Of a stretch of 64,000 bases of DNA, positions 1 to 12,394 are shown piece after piece (the stretch's first letter is position 1; each line of letters opens with the position of its first letter). Source of the stretch: Cichorium intybus (lineage: Eukaryota; Streptophyta; Magnoliopsida; Asterales; Asteraceae); the NCBI GenBank assembly GCA_023525715.1, contig CM042009.1:132556211-132620210 (forward strand). Direction: 5' to 3'. The notes under the pieces were generated by a model, which was not told the DNA's origin, made no database searches, and saw only the letters and a program-made list of their open reading frames with translations. A program made the translations under genes and the position numbers.

Positions 1-992
1 ACGATCTGTTTTCTGGATCCTTCTCTCGTTTCCGCAGCGAAGAGGGATCGCCGCCGTCTCGGTTTCAGAACGTGGAGATGACAAGTAACTCGCCGTCGTC
101 CGGCGGCGCCAACCTCGATAAGTTTTTTGAAGATGTCGAGGCGATTAAGGACGAGCTGCGAGCACTTGAGACGCTACATAACCAGCTCCAATCGTCGCAC
201 GAACATAGCAAAACCCTACACAACGCCAAATCTGTGAAAGAGCTGAGATCTAAGATGGACAACGACGTCGCCGTCTCTCTGAAAAAGGCGAAGTTTATCA
301 AAGTACGTCTAGAAGCCCTAGATCGATCCAACGCCGCGAACCGTAGTCTCCCTGGATGCGGTCCCGGCAGCTCATCGGATCGCACTCGGACCTCTGTAGT
401 CAACGGCCTCCGTAAAAAACTCTCTGATTCGATGAACTCCTTCAACGATCTCCGTAATAAAATGGCGTCGGAGTACCGTGAAACCGTCCAGCGACGGTAC
501 TACACCGTCACCGGCGAAAACCCCGACGAATCGACTGTTGATAATTTGATCTCCACCGGACAAAGCGAGACGTTTCTTCAAAAGGCGATTCAGGAGCAAG
601 GAAGGGGGCAAGTGATGGACACGATCCTTGAGATCAAGGAACGACACGACGCCGTTAAGGAGATCGAGAGAAATCTAAAGGAACTGCATCAAGTGTTCAT
701 GGACATGGCGGTGCTGGTGGAAAGTCAAGGTGAGCAGTTGGACGACATTGAGAATCAGGTGAACCGTGCTAGTTCCTTCGTCAACCGCGGCACGACCCAT
801 CTACAGGTGGCGCGTAAACATCAGAAAAATACCAGGAAGTGGGCCTGTTTTGGGATTATTTTAGTGTTGATTGTTATTCTTATCATCATACTCTCCATCA
901 GGCCTTGGAAGAACAGCGGCGGCGGCGGCGGTGGAGGTGGAGGTAATAACACTCCCACACCTGCCTTACCACCACCGCCACCGGCCACTTGA
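1..992 (+). CDS. SYP121-like: Plasma-membrane syntaxin, SYP121/SYP122-like Qa-SNARE (5' end just outside window)
   Basis: Single-exon syntaxin that drives fusion of secretory vesicles with the plasma membrane. In the family it pairs with SNAP33 and VAMP721/722, and in Arabidopsis SYP121 (PEN1) it acts in penetration resistance and ion-channel traffic. The frame is open from base 3: the residues DLFSGSFSRFRS precede the first in-window ATG (78), matching the conserved SYP121 N-terminus (M-N-D-L-F-S), so the true start codon lies about two bases left of the window and ATG 78 is internal (Met28). Counting the two missing residues the protein is about 331 aa, close to the family's 340-350. Habc bundle is at about residues 36-160, with ANRSLPGCGPGSSSDRTRTS in the Habc region. 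The SNARE helix is at about 203-280 with zero-layer Gln244 (VESQGEQ). A single tail anchor is at about 282-303, followed by poly-Gly and a Pro-rich exoplasmic tail. Stop is TGA 990-992. SYP121 and SYP122 cannot be separated from this alone. Confidence 0.95.
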   Translation, partial: DLFSGSFSRFRSEEGSPPSRFQNVEMTSNSPSSGGANLDKFFEDVEAIKDELRALETLHNQLQSSHEHSKTLHNAKSVKELRSKMDNDVAVSLKKAKFIKVRLEALDRSNAANRSLPGCGPGSSSDRTRTSVVNGLRKKLSDSMNSFNDLRNKMASEYRETVQRRYYTVTGENPDESTVDNLISTGQSETFLQKAIQEQGRGQVMDTILEIKERHDAVKEIERNLKELHQVFMDMAVLVESQGEQLDDIENQVNRASSFVNRGTTHLQVARKHQKNTRKWACFGIILVLIVILIIILSIRPWKNSGGGGGGGGGNNTPTPALPPPPPAT

Positions 993-3113
993 CGGTCATC
1001 GGTCACCACTTTATTCGTTGATTATTGTAAGTGGTAATTGGCTATTGTAAGTGTTTTCGTTGATTATTGTATTTATTTTCCGGTTATTGTATTTATTTAT
1101 ATCTTCGGATTAATTTTCTCATGAGACTAGTTTGATATTGTTAGATTGTAATTTGTTAAGTGGTCGAGTATTATAATGTACAAAAACCATTTTACAGGCG
1201 TAAATAAAACTTCCAAAGAATGTCACATTTTTTATAGTCATTTGAAGAAGCTAATTATTACTCATGATTCAGTTGAAACCAAAACATTGTCTAAAAATTT
1301 CATTTCAAAATTTTGCAAGTATTTTATACATTATAGTACAATTTGTATCAACATTCTAAGTTTGTTGTGACTATACAAGTTGTCAAGATTATGCCAAATA
1401 AGTTTTAATTAAATAATATTTATCTTGAAGATATAGACTTCTTCCTTGACTCATTTTGATGAGTTGGTACATCATAATCTTGCACTTATCAATTGGGACC
1501 GCTTGCTTTCTCACCCAAATATAACACACATGTTATAAGATATAACATATTTATCCTAACAATTTAAGTGGGTGTACTCAAATGCTTGTTGGTTAAAGGT
1601 AGTTTTTGTTCACTTGGGTAAAGTATATAGAAATAGTATGAAAATTTGTTGTTATGCATGCTTCGTCTCACCCCATCATGCTTGAGATAGATATGAATAA
1701 CTAAAATAAGGCCTAATGGATGCAACGGTATTTTATAAACACAGTTTAGATTTTAAAACGAATGTTGATATGGTAAAATCACTACATTTGCAAGATATGT
1801 AACTTTTATGTAATATTTTAAGAAAACATGTCTCGTTTGATCATGCATGAGATTGTTATGGAATGACAAAAAAAAAAAAAAGACCTAATATACGCAATGT
1901 CTTTGATGAACCTATATAGATTTTGAACGAATAACATGAGAAACCCTAATCTCACCATCAATTTCATTCTAGTTTGTCTCAATTGTTTGTCTACTGATTC
2001 GTCATGGGTTCAATATGTCGTTGGTGATCTAATAACACACAATATAAATACATTGAAAATCAATGCATTGACATCCCGGTTTCCATAACATCATGAATTG
2101 AAACTCAAATCATCAATGGATTTAACAAAGGGATTAACAGTTGACTTCTTACCGTTAGGATGTGTAGATTTCTTTATCAAACATGTATTCTACTCTTCCT
2201 AGACTGACAAACACATATTCCACACTCAAAACACATTCTCTTTTCCTTGCAACATTTACTATCAAAATCTTTGCCCCTTTTTCTCCCAAAACCACATAAT
2301 TAAGACCACCAAAAGCAGAGAATTATGGTTTTAATTTTAATTTTATATCATCTATCAACTAGCCAACTAAAGTAATTACTTAGTAAAGTCTACATTTAGT
2401 CTTCGTCTTGGAATTTCATGCAAATTTTAACCATATGTAAATAATATTTGAATTAATAATAACAACAATGTACTTTCAAATTTTTCGGTTTCTCTTTTTG
2501 TACTACCGACACTCAAGCACCTTTAACATCCTTAATTATACAACTTTAACCCACAATGCCCTAGTAACATTTTATAGCATTTATATTATTAATACGAAGT
2601 ATTTATGTTTAAAAATGTCAAAACATCTAACCTAAATTTATGGGTCTTACATTTCTGCCTTACTTAACATGTTTTCATTCTTGGAATCGTTGCATTATTT
2701 ATTGTTGAAAATATCAAAATAGCAGTTGTAACACCTAACGCGTTGAACTCCTATTTGGGTCCTTCGGAATATAACACAACACACATTCAGGTTGCGACCG
2801 TGAGCGATCAGAGTTGAAATTTTCCCATTCAAAAATTTTCTAACACTTTTGTAAAAAAAAAATGGCATGACATTTGGGTAAGTTAGATAAATCTATAATG
2901 TAACATGTTAATATAAATCAACGCAAAGATAGACTAAGGACTATCGATCTATTACAACAAAATTACCATGTATGTTATTGATGATTGTATTTTATTCCTT
3001 CTTTTTATTATTTATTTAGCATCATTCTTTTAGTTTTCAATAAGTTCATATGCATTTCTTAGTTTTATTTATTTCTCGACTACATCAGATACTATTGTAC
3101 TTTTATACTAAGT
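993..3113. other. 3' UTR of syntaxin gene and AT-rich spacer
   Basis: The first few hundred bases after the stop are likely 3' UTR. The rest is AT-rich spacer with poly-A/T runs and no open frame with recognisable protein similarity. A 64-aa frame at 1176-1370 has no domain features and looks like chance. Confidence 0.6.
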
Positions 3114-3601
3114 TGCACGGAAACGGAAACGGCAACGGGAAACGGATACGTAACTGAAACGGGAAACGGCAAAACTCAAAAATTTAAGAAACGGAAACGG
3201 CATAGAAACGGCAATATAAAAATATTAAAAAATATAAATATATTAAAGAAATTTCATAGCTCTTTTCGATTTGTATTTATTGAATAATGAATAACGATGA
3301 GTCGATGATGAATTTTGAATGTTCTGTTGCAAATTGCCGATATATACGAATTGGATATGTTTTGATTAAGGAAACAATTTTGATAATCGTAATCCTTGAT
3401 TCCTAGTCTATCAATTGAAGAGATATCAGTTTATTTAAGGAAAGAAATCCGAAACTTGTTGGAAACTTGACGGAAACTTATCGGAAACTTTTCACGAAAC
3501 GTTTCTGAATTGAGGAAACGATTCCGGCACGTTTCTGCAGAGTTTCCGTTTCCATGGTGTTTCCGAAACGGGTACGGCATGAAATTAGGCGTTTCCGTGC
3601 A
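3114..3601. mobile_element. Inverted-repeat miniature element rich in GAAACGG
   Basis: The ends are inverted copies: TGCACGGAAACG at 3114 and CGTTTCCGTGCA ending at 3601. Both flanks are dense in short GGAAACGG/GAAACG words (3117-3210 and 3440-3600), with an AT-rich middle and no coding capacity. The structure fits a MITE-like element. No clean target duplication is visible (4 of 8 bases match), so the superfamily is unassigned. Confidence 0.5.
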
Positions 3602-3789
3602 TCATAGCTTTTATATTTAATTTGGAGGAATTTCAGTAGTGGACTGGGATGGGGCGGACACTTGATAGATCGAGTAAGTAAAGATGATAGGCTTGGACTT
3701 GATGGATTTTGGGCTAGGAGAATGGGCTAAAGAAGGCTGAATTTGGGCTAAAATCAGGGTCAAACTCGGACTAGACAAGGAGGCATAGG

Positions 3790-3973
3790 TGCAAGACAAA
3801 AATTGGCATGCTAGACAAGGAATTATGGGACTGATAGACCAACTCGATCCTATTCGATCTATAACTCGAGGGAAATTTTGTGCAAGACAAAAACTGGCAT
3901 GCTAGACAAGGAATTATGGGACTGATAGACCAACCCAATCCTATTCAATCTGAAACTCAGAGGAAATTTCAGA
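3790..3973. repeat. 91-bp tandem duplication
   Basis: The word GCAAGACAAAAA.TGGCATG starts at 3791 and again at 3882. About 91 bases are repeated head to tail, including GCTAGACAAGGAATTATGGG, with scattered differences. No coding meaning is seen. Confidence 0.8.
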
Positions 3974-4119
3974 GTGTTTCGACTGCATTTATGCTAAGGT
4001 GTATCATTCTCCTTCAAACCAGAACAAAACAACAATTTATTGGCAAATTTCAGAGTTTTTCAAACCTCTTTTGAAGCTTGTAATGATTGATACTTAACAT
4101 CTTAGTATTTGGTATAATT

Positions 4120-5250
4120 ACCCTTTCCTTTATCTTGAATTTATGTAGTTAGGTTTCTACTAGTCAATATTGGGTGATTTATCTTTGAACAACTAGTTTA
4201 GTTTTGAAATGGTTTATGAATCTTTGTTTGATTCATGAATGAAACCTTTGCTTGAATTTCTTAATTGTTTTATGTTCTTATTCAATGAATTTGAATGTTT
4301 AAACCATATAGTTATTTGTTTTTTAGATTACGTAATCGATATTTGAAACAAGCTGGTGAGAAATGGTTTTTATGAATGCTTACTATTTCATATTGAATCA
4401 TAAGGTTTTGTTCTCTAGGGTAGAAGTGTAAGCTTTTGATTTCCTTTAGATTTGACGATTTTCAAAACTATAATGCTAGTAAATCTATATGAATCAAATG
4501 CTTATTTGATTTGTGATTTTGATTAAGACGTTGGTTAATAGATTTTCTAACTTTCATACCATTTAAGAAGGATCTAGGTGCCTCAAGCTTTTGAATTGCT
4601 ATCACTAAATTGGTTTGAATAAAGATATTTCACCATAATTAATAGTGATGAACTAGTTAACTAGACTTGTGATTATCACCCAATATTGACCCAATTGCTC
4701 ATTGTAAGATCATTGATGTTTTCTTTAATCATGTGCAGTTAAGTTTCTAGTTATCAATATTTGGTAGAAATCCATGAATAACTAGTTGACTTTTAAAAGC
4801 TTTGTGAGTTATTGGTTTCAACCTATGACTGTAATCTATATTTGAGCCGTCTAAATTGTTCTTATGTTCTTAATCATGAGTTTGAATGATTTTTATTATG
4901 TGTTTTATTAACTACGTAATATATTTCTAAAACAAAGAAGTGACTAATGATTTGGTTGGATGCTTAGATTCCATTTCCAATCCATGGGATAAGTTTTTGA
5001 TTTCCTTTAGATCTGATGATTCTTAAACTGTAATACTAATCTACCTATATGAACCAAATGCTTATTTGATTTGTGATTTTGATTAAGACATTTATTAAGA
5101 TCTTCTTTAACTTCCATACCATGAAGAAGAATCTAGGTACTTCAAGCCTTTGAACTACTATGACCAAGATAGAACTGAACTAAGAGCATTGCACCATAAT
5201 TCTTGATGATAATCCAATTATTTAAACTTGTGATTAAAATCCAATATTGA
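4120..5250. repeat. Diverged tandem duplication, about 560-590 bp per copy
   Basis: Two related segments (about 4120-4690 and 4710-5250) share many words at constant offset. CTTATTTGATTTGTGATTTT is at 4501 and 5061, CCAATATTGA at 4680 and 5241, and a common opening at about 4147 and 4737. They differ at many positions, so the duplication is old. It may come from a decayed LTR retroelement, but no domain supports that. Confidence 0.7.
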
Positions 5251-5530
5251 TCTTTTACATTTGTTAAAATCGTCCCATTAGAATTTTATTAAACTTTGTT
5301 AGCTGTCTTTCTTATTTAGCTTTATAATTAAAAAAACAAAACCCTTGTTTTTTACTTGATGTTGTTTTAAACATTACTTATATGAAAAGATTGCATGAAC
5401 TTATATATTGAACCAGTTTCCGTGGATACGATACATTTACCACTATATATTGTTATTATGTAGAGAAATAGGCTTATCAAATTAGTTTTCTCGACAATCA
5501 CATATTATTATCACTTACTTTACTTCTCAT

Positions 5531-5853
5531 GTCAAACAAGACATACGTATACTGGTTTGAGAAATGATTGTTTTTTTAATCATGTCTTCTTTTCAAAGAG
5601 GTGTATATAACTTTTATGCTACTCAAATATTGTCATATTAAAATAAATGTACACATGTACCTCAAATACTTGCTAGACAAGGTAGTATATGTCAAACAAG
5701 GTAGTACACATATACTGGTTTGAGAAATGATTGTTTTTTTAATCATGTCTTCTTTTCAAAGAGGTGTCTATAACTTTTATGCTACTCAAATATTGTCATA
5801 TTAAAATAAATGTACACATGTACCTCAAATACTTGCTAGACAAGGTAGTATAT
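5531..5853. repeat. 160-163-bp tandem duplication
   Basis: GTCAAACAAG begins at 5531 and 5691, and ACTGGTTTGAGAAATGATTG at 5551 and 5714. The two units are almost identical to their ends (CTTGCTAGACAAGGTAGTAT), so the duplication is recent. Non-coding. Confidence 0.9.
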
Positions 5854-6460
5854 GAGACAAATAGAATATGGCGAATTGCATAGGACTTAAACAATAAAAA
5901 ACATCCAAAACATTTGATTAGCAAAAATATATTATAATAACAACATAATGAAATAGAAGATAATATCCAACCGAAGTTATGCTTTATTTATTTATATTCT
6001 AACATCAAAAAGGTTGAATGCCAACTATCTACATAGGAGGCTACAGTGAGAATAACAACTCATTAGTTGTATAACTATCTTTCTCTCGTACTCACATAAC
6101 AATGGGACCAATTTTACTCCAATATTAGTAGGACCATTTTTACTTCCCAAATTAGCAGGACCATTTGTTCGGGGATTGGGTGATTTGAAAACATTTAAAT
6201 AATCAAACACAACATAGAATTAACAATTTTAATTTTTTTAATCCTCGAAAGCCGAATCCAACTAGGACTATAAATGATCATAATGAACAACCATAAGGCG
6301 TTAGAATCAATTCTATGTAGGGATCCTTTGGTGTCAATAGAAATCAGGATTGATTACTGCTATTGGTATACTATACCACAAGCTAGAATGAATATTGCTA
6401 CACATCAATAACTTCATTTGATATCATTTATCAATTCAGGACTTAATAGAAAAGAAAAAA

Positions 6461-6510
6461 GAAACAACGCTTAACACTAAAAAAAGAAACAACGCTTAAC
6501 ACTAAAAAAA
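6461..6510. repeat. 25-bp tandem duplication
   Basis: GAAACAACGCTTAACACTAA occurs at 6461 and 6486, followed each time by an A-run. It lies about 400 bp upstream of the TatD gene. Confidence 0.85.
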
Positions 6511-6735
6511 GACTGATGTTCGCGACTTGTAAAAGACCGACAAACTAAGCTATGGTTCACTTTCACAAGTCAAAAAAGTGAGATTGTAAGGTGGAACTTG
6601 AGATTGTAAGATGGAACCAAAAGACTTATATATTTTTTTTAACAAGGTTTTTTTATTTATATGCATTAAATGGAAAATAATTAAAGCTATTAAATACTAC
6701 TATTAAATAAATAAATTATAAATAATCCTATACTC

Positions 6736-6747
6736 AACCCTAACCCT
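6736..6747 (+). promoter_or_regulatory. Telo-box-like motif upstream of the TatD gene
   Basis: AACCCTAACCCT lies about 150 bp before the TatD start codon, and AAACCCTAAC recurs in intron 1 (about 6962). Such telo boxes are common in promoters and leaders of plant housekeeping genes. Function here is inferred from position only. Confidence 0.45.
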
Positions 6748-6898
6748 CAAACGGGTTGACCCGTTTAGCTCTGCTGGTAATCAACATTTCAACACCACCG
6801 TTCAGAAATTCAATTCCTGCTTGCTGCTAGACAAAGCTCCGAATACCTTCTTGGACAGCAAACCAAACACCACGCGATTCATCTTGTGAGGTTAATCC

Positions 6899-9431
6899 AT
6901 GGCGACAGTTCGAATGATAGGCATGGCTCTTCTACTTCGTTTATTTCCTTTCTCTGTGTATAAACCCTAACTAACATCGTTTATGTCTCGCTTGGCTTAT
7001 TCCACTTCAATTCCAAAACAGACATTGCCGTTAACTTCACAGGTTAGTAATGTCACGCTGTATTGTACAATGAGAGTCGAAAGTTTCATGATATATCAAC
7101 GAATTTTCTTAATTGATTGAAAACTTTAATATGTGGACACAGATAGCATGTTCAAGGGTGTATATAACGGAAAACAATGCCATCTACCTGATATCGCAGC
7201 AGTTCTAAGTAGGGCTTGGAGCGCTGGCGTTGATCGAATTATTGTAAGCTTCACATTAGAACTAAATCATGTAGTAAAACAATTCAATAGCACTTCGACA
7301 TCTCTAATGTTTATGCAACTTATTGAACTAAAAGCTACGTTGCTACAGAATGAGCATATTAAAAGAGAAATTTACATACGCATTATAACAATTCTCTTTC
7401 ATACAATCTGGTCCATTTTGTGTATAAGCTTCTGATCATTTAGGGGACGTCTTTGTCACAGGTCACAGGAGGATCACTTGAGGAGTCAAAGGAAGCTTTA
7501 GCTATTGCAGAAACTGATGGTCAGTCAATGTGTGTGCTGATTTGCAGTATATGTTTACAAATCTCATAGTATTTGGATTAGTTCTCCTTTTTTAAGATAC
7601 TTGGAGTAGTCTAGTACTGACTACTGAGGTTGCAATGTTTATGGCAGCAAGACTATTCTGTACAGTTGGAGTGCACCCAACAAGATGCAATGTGAGTATT
7701 TCTTCTTTGTGAATATTCTCTATTAGTATTTCTTGTCCAGTGAACATTAAGATGCTTGTAGACTTGTAGTTATGGTTCTTTTAATCTGGTTCAGGAGTTT
7801 GATGAGAGTGGTGATCCAGAAAAGCATTTTCAAGCACTCTTGTCGCTGGCTAAAGTGGGAGTTGAGAAAGGGAAGGTAAGTTAATATGAACATTGAACCT
7901 TAAAAAATAATGCTTCAATTGACAAAGTATTACTGAAATCTTCCATTTTTTTATTTAAAAAGGTAGTGGCAATTGGTGAGTGTGGATTGGATTATGACAG
8001 AACTCACTTTTGTTTACCAGAGATCCAAAAGAAGTAAGCTCCACTTGAATATATACGAGTTATATACAAAAATACTTGTTATAAAACCGAATAGCCTTCA
8101 AAATTGGTTTATTTTTCACATATATATCGACTATTGCTGTTACCAGATACTTTGAGAGGCAATTTGAATTAGCACATGTTCTTAAGCTTCCAATGTTTCT
8201 TCATATGCGAGCAGCTGCTGGGGATTTCTGTGACATTCTTGACCAAAACAAGCACAGGTACGATAACAATAAAATATCATGTTATGACTTTGACTTTGAC
8301 TTTATTATTTTACAGATTCTATGGTGGAGTGGCCCACTCATTTACCGGTACTCCCGAAGACCGTGACAAGCTTTTGGCATTCGACAATCTCTTTATAGGT
8401 CAATACATCTAAAACTTATTTCAAAACTCACACAATAACATACAAAATTCCAAATTTTAATATTTTTTAATTTCTTCCAACAGGTATAAACGGTTGTTCT
8501 CTGAAAACACCCGAAAACCTAGATGCTCTAAAGGGTATCCCTCTTGATAAAATGATGATCGAGACAGATTCTCCTTATTGTGAAATTAAAAACACTCATG
8601 CTGGAAAAAATTTCATAAAATCCACATGGCCTTCTAAGAAAAAAGAAAAATATGACCAGGATTGTCTAGTTAAAGGTCGAAATGAACCGTGTTTAGTTCG
8701 GTAAGTTTATTTTCTACCACATTTTGTATACTTTTTTGAGTTTCTTGTCTTAATTTTAACTGTTTTGGATTATGATATTGTATAGAGTAAATTACATTTT
8801 TGGTCCCTGAGTATAGCTGATTTTTTCAATTTTGGTTCTTACTCGAGGTTTTGGTCTCTTTTTTAAGTAAGATGACTTTTGGGGATTAGAATTACAAAAT
8901 TCAGACCAAAAGTAGTCATTGTACTTGGAACAAGGACCAAAAATGTTACAAGAACCTCAAATAGGGGCCAAAATTGCAAAAATCAGCTATACTCAAGGAC
9001 AAATAATAGTCGTTCTACTTGGAACAAGGACTAAAAACGTTACAAGAATCTCAAATAAGGACCAAAATTGCAAGAGCACTTTTTGGGACCAAAATTGTAA
9101 AAATCAGCTATACTCAGGGACCAAAAATGTAATTTACACTAAAACTGTATATTAAATTATTAATCATGTCCAGGCAAGTCCTTGAAGTTGTTGGTGGTTG
9201 TAAAGGTGTTGCTGATATTAACCAACTTAGCAAAACACTTTACCATAATACGTGCAGGTAATTTTTATAACCATAATCTTTTATACTTTTATAATGGTCA
9301 ACTATGTGTGAAAAAAAAAAAAAAAATTTTGGATTGAAAAAAATAAATTATATTTGTGCAGGGTTTTCTTTCCTCATGACTTGGATTCTGCAGCAGATGC
9401 TCTTCTTTCTGGTGTTCAGGATTCCAAGTAA
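6899..9431 (+). CDS. TatD-like: TatD-family deoxyribonuclease (TATDN1-like), 12 exons
   Basis: Metal-dependent DNase of the TIM-barrel TatD family; eukaryotic members act as 3'-5' exonucleases and are linked to apoptotic DNA degradation. Exons: 6899-6920, 7022-7042, 7143-7243, 7462-7519, 7648-7691, 7795-7875, 7963-8033, 8147-8257, 8316-8398, 8484-8700, 9174-9257, 9362-9431. They join to 963 nt, 320 aa, with phases agreeing at every junction. Family signatures appear in order: MIDIAVNFTD at the N-terminus, GVHPTRC (about 80-86), IGECGLDYDR with Glu115, LPMFLHMR with His152, GVAHSFTG with His177, MIETDSPYC with Asp226, KGRNEPCLVRQ and LYHNTCRVFFP. All introns read GT-AG except intron 1, which fits only as GC-AG. 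Intron 10 (8701-9173) carries an inverted-repeat insertion. Length and residues look intact, so it is probably functional. Confidence 0.93.
8785..9139. mobile_element. Inverted-repeat MITE in TatD intron 10
   Basis: Left end GAGTAAATTACATTTTTGGT (8785) is mirrored by ACCAAAAATGTAATTTACAC ending at 9139, and pairing continues inward through CCCTGAGTATAGCTGATTTT. Internal segments with GGAACAAGGAC are repeated. The terminal word resembles the ends of the larger element at 27427-29488, suggesting one MULE-like group. No clear 9-bp target duplication is seen at the strict ends. It sits wholly inside an intron, so the coding sequence is unaffected. Confidence 0.75.
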
Positions 9432-9929
9432 TGTAATTTATTTTTCTTTTGCTGCATTTTATTTTTGCCATAAGAAATCGCTTTTTTATTCATACATAAC
9501 TTAAAAATGTATTATTTGCAATTTTAATTGGAGTAAGCGAAGTTTACATGGTGAAGAGGGAGAGAATTGTGACACTTTTCCTATTAGAAATACTTATGCT
9601 TATTTTATAAAAGTATGTTGCTATTTTTGACGAAGAGTAAAAAATGAATATAAAGAAAGTTGAGGTGGTGAATGTCAAGGTGCCTTAGATTGAAGGACCA
9701 TTGATGTAATTATAGAAGTAAACGACGTCTTTCAACCCCATTGCAAATAAGATTTGTAAACCACGAAAGACTTTCAAAGCCTGGTCATTGGCAAAATGGT
9801 CACATAATTATTAAAAACAGAATTCTCTACTTTAGTATTCCGATTTTTAGTTAATTTATTATATTAATATATTATTATATAGATATGTTTATATGTTGAA
9901 AATCATTTGATATATTAAATACTTTAAAC
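9432..9929. other. TatD 3' flank and spacer
   Basis: Begins with the likely 3' UTR of the TatD gene and runs to the edge of the duplicated array. No gene or element is recognised. Confidence 0.6.
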
Positions 9930-11620
9930 TAATACGTTGGAACATAATTAGTTAGAGAACGAGTTGATCAACATGGATAACGATAATCAGGAATAACAAG
10001 TAAGAGTTTGTTTCATATCACTTGAGTGTGTAATTTGTAAATTATTTTGCTTTGTGGATCAATCATGGTCATATAAATAGAGCAATACTATTTTCAATTT
10101 CTTTTTCTTTTAGTTCACATATGTAAAATATGGTAATTTAGTAAATGAAGTCAATTAATGCAACAACAAATTCCAAATATAATTGTAACCTTTTACACCA
10201 ATAATATAATTTGCATACAATTAGTTCTCAATGAAACTTTAAAATGTTGAAATATTAACATTATTTAAAATATCAATAAATTTATATGTAAGGAAATAAT
10301 AATTTTTAACAATTGAAATTTAGTTCCAAAAATCTCGAGAAATCAGGAATTTATACATAGACATCTTGATATGAAATATATTCAAGACAATACATATATT
10401 TATTTTGAATTTTTATCATTTATATTGTTTTTAGTTTTTTTTATTATTTTTAATTATTATCATATCTAAGAATATCAACTCGATTAACCATTTCTATGGA
10501 GTGTTGGTATATGATAAAGTGTGTATTCGATACACATATTTGTGATTTTCCCTTTTAATGGTTTTTTTAATATAGTTTTCTTTTTATTTTATAGTTTTTA
10601 TCATGAATTTATTATATTTAATAATTATTTTAATTGCTTTTAATTATGTTTTCCAAAGATGATGATATACATTCAATGGTATGTCTTTTTCTATATAGCC
10701 ACAACCATGCACATATACAAATAATTATATAGATGGAATAATAGTAATGAAAATAATTGAACCTTTTTCAATTCTTTTTGTTCTATAAAAGAAAACAATT
10801 AAATTCGAATGTATTTTTTTTTAATTCCAAGCATGAGTAAGAATATATCCAAGATGATGATATATTTTAAGTCTTTTTCTTACATATTTACTTATACCTT
10901 TTTTCTTATTTATGTAGCTCGAAAATGAAAAACTATTTAAAAAGATTGAAGAAAGATTGCATACATATAAGTATATGTATACTAGAGACAACAATAATAC
11001 AAGAAGTACTTCTTTCAACATACTCAATGAATAATTTAAGATAGCAAATTGTTCACTTTTAGAATTTCTTAGGAGAATGATCCATGAAAGCATGCATTTT
11101 AAAACATCATGGGTGTCATTACAATATATTTGAATATGAATAATGTTGGATGATAATATGAGTCAAATTGAATTTAAAGGACCAGACATTCTTTTTCATT
11201 TGTTTCAATCCGTCCATATTATAATACGTCATAGTTCTTGAAAATTATCTTTCAAATAATATATATTCAAATAGATTATTTCATAATTTCAAGCATGATA
11301 ATTATAAGAAAAAAGAACACATGTAATCTAGAATTCCACCTAGTTTACAATGGATCTAAATAATAAAGGACCCACCCTCATTCAGGACAAACATCCCAAA
11401 TATAAAAAGTCATCGGGAAAATTTGTATGGGTTTCAAGGTTAATTGGTTGTAAGCAAAGGGTGGACCCATTTTTATGAAGCAACATAGGTCTCGACCTTT
11501 GGCATCAGTGCCTTCAACAATATGGGTTTTTCACGTAAAAAGGGAGTACATTATGACATACTCACCAATTAAATAAGAATGAGCCCCAATCTAAACTGTG
11601 TTGAGACATTTATATAAGTT

Positions 11621-11643
11621 GGGGGGGGGGGGGGGGGGGGGGG
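11621..11643 (+). repeat. Poly-G run (23 G)
   Basis: Uninterrupted G23 in unit 1. The matching site of unit 2 (about 15361) reads GGGGGTAGGGG, so the run probably grew by slippage after duplication. Confidence 0.95.
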
Positions 11644-12254
11644 ACTCATATTGCCCCAGATGGAAGGTTTTGACCTATTGATCCTACTTAATGTGTCTTT
11701 TCATTTCATTGATCATGTTTCCTTTTCGAAAAGATCCATTATCAAGTACGATTTATCTTCTTTATACGAACCACGTTCTATTGTTTAATCGTATGTGTAT
11801 TTCATAAATTAGTAGGTTTACATATCTATTTACATAAAATGTTATATAACCTTCGAACATATCATATGAGTATTCTTCATCACTTAGGCTCGATAATAAT
11901 GTTCTTCATCCGTTATGAACTGTATCGTGTTAAGAGGAACCATTTAAGAATAAAACTTAAACAAAACATTCTTATATACACATATTTGATAAAGTTCAAA
12001 ATTATCCACTTTTAAAAATGTTGGTTACTATAACACTCGGTTTAAGTTATTATTGGTACCAATAAAATTACATGTTAAATTTAGTTACTAATTATATTGC
12101 TTTTAAATTTCATTAAATATGTATTACAACTTATAGAAAATAAAAATTGATCAATAAAAGCTTTTAAACAAGTAGTCATTTTTTATTCAACGTGATCTCT
12201 ATATGGAAGGGTAAGATGTTGATTTATACAAGATAATACAGTCTCACGAAAATA

Positions 12255-12394
<140 letters not shown>

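Noticed and set aside
72..80. GTG or ATG 78 as syntaxin start
   Set aside because: Upstream in-frame sequence matches the conserved SYP121 N-terminus, so neither is the true start.
10821..11093. 90-codon minus-strand frame, with an equal-length homologue at 18182-18454
   Set aside because: The two proteins differ at about 15 of 90 residues, most base changes alter the amino acid, and the copy in unit 2 (about 14560-14830) is interrupted. No sign of protein selection; it is carried along by the segmental repeat.
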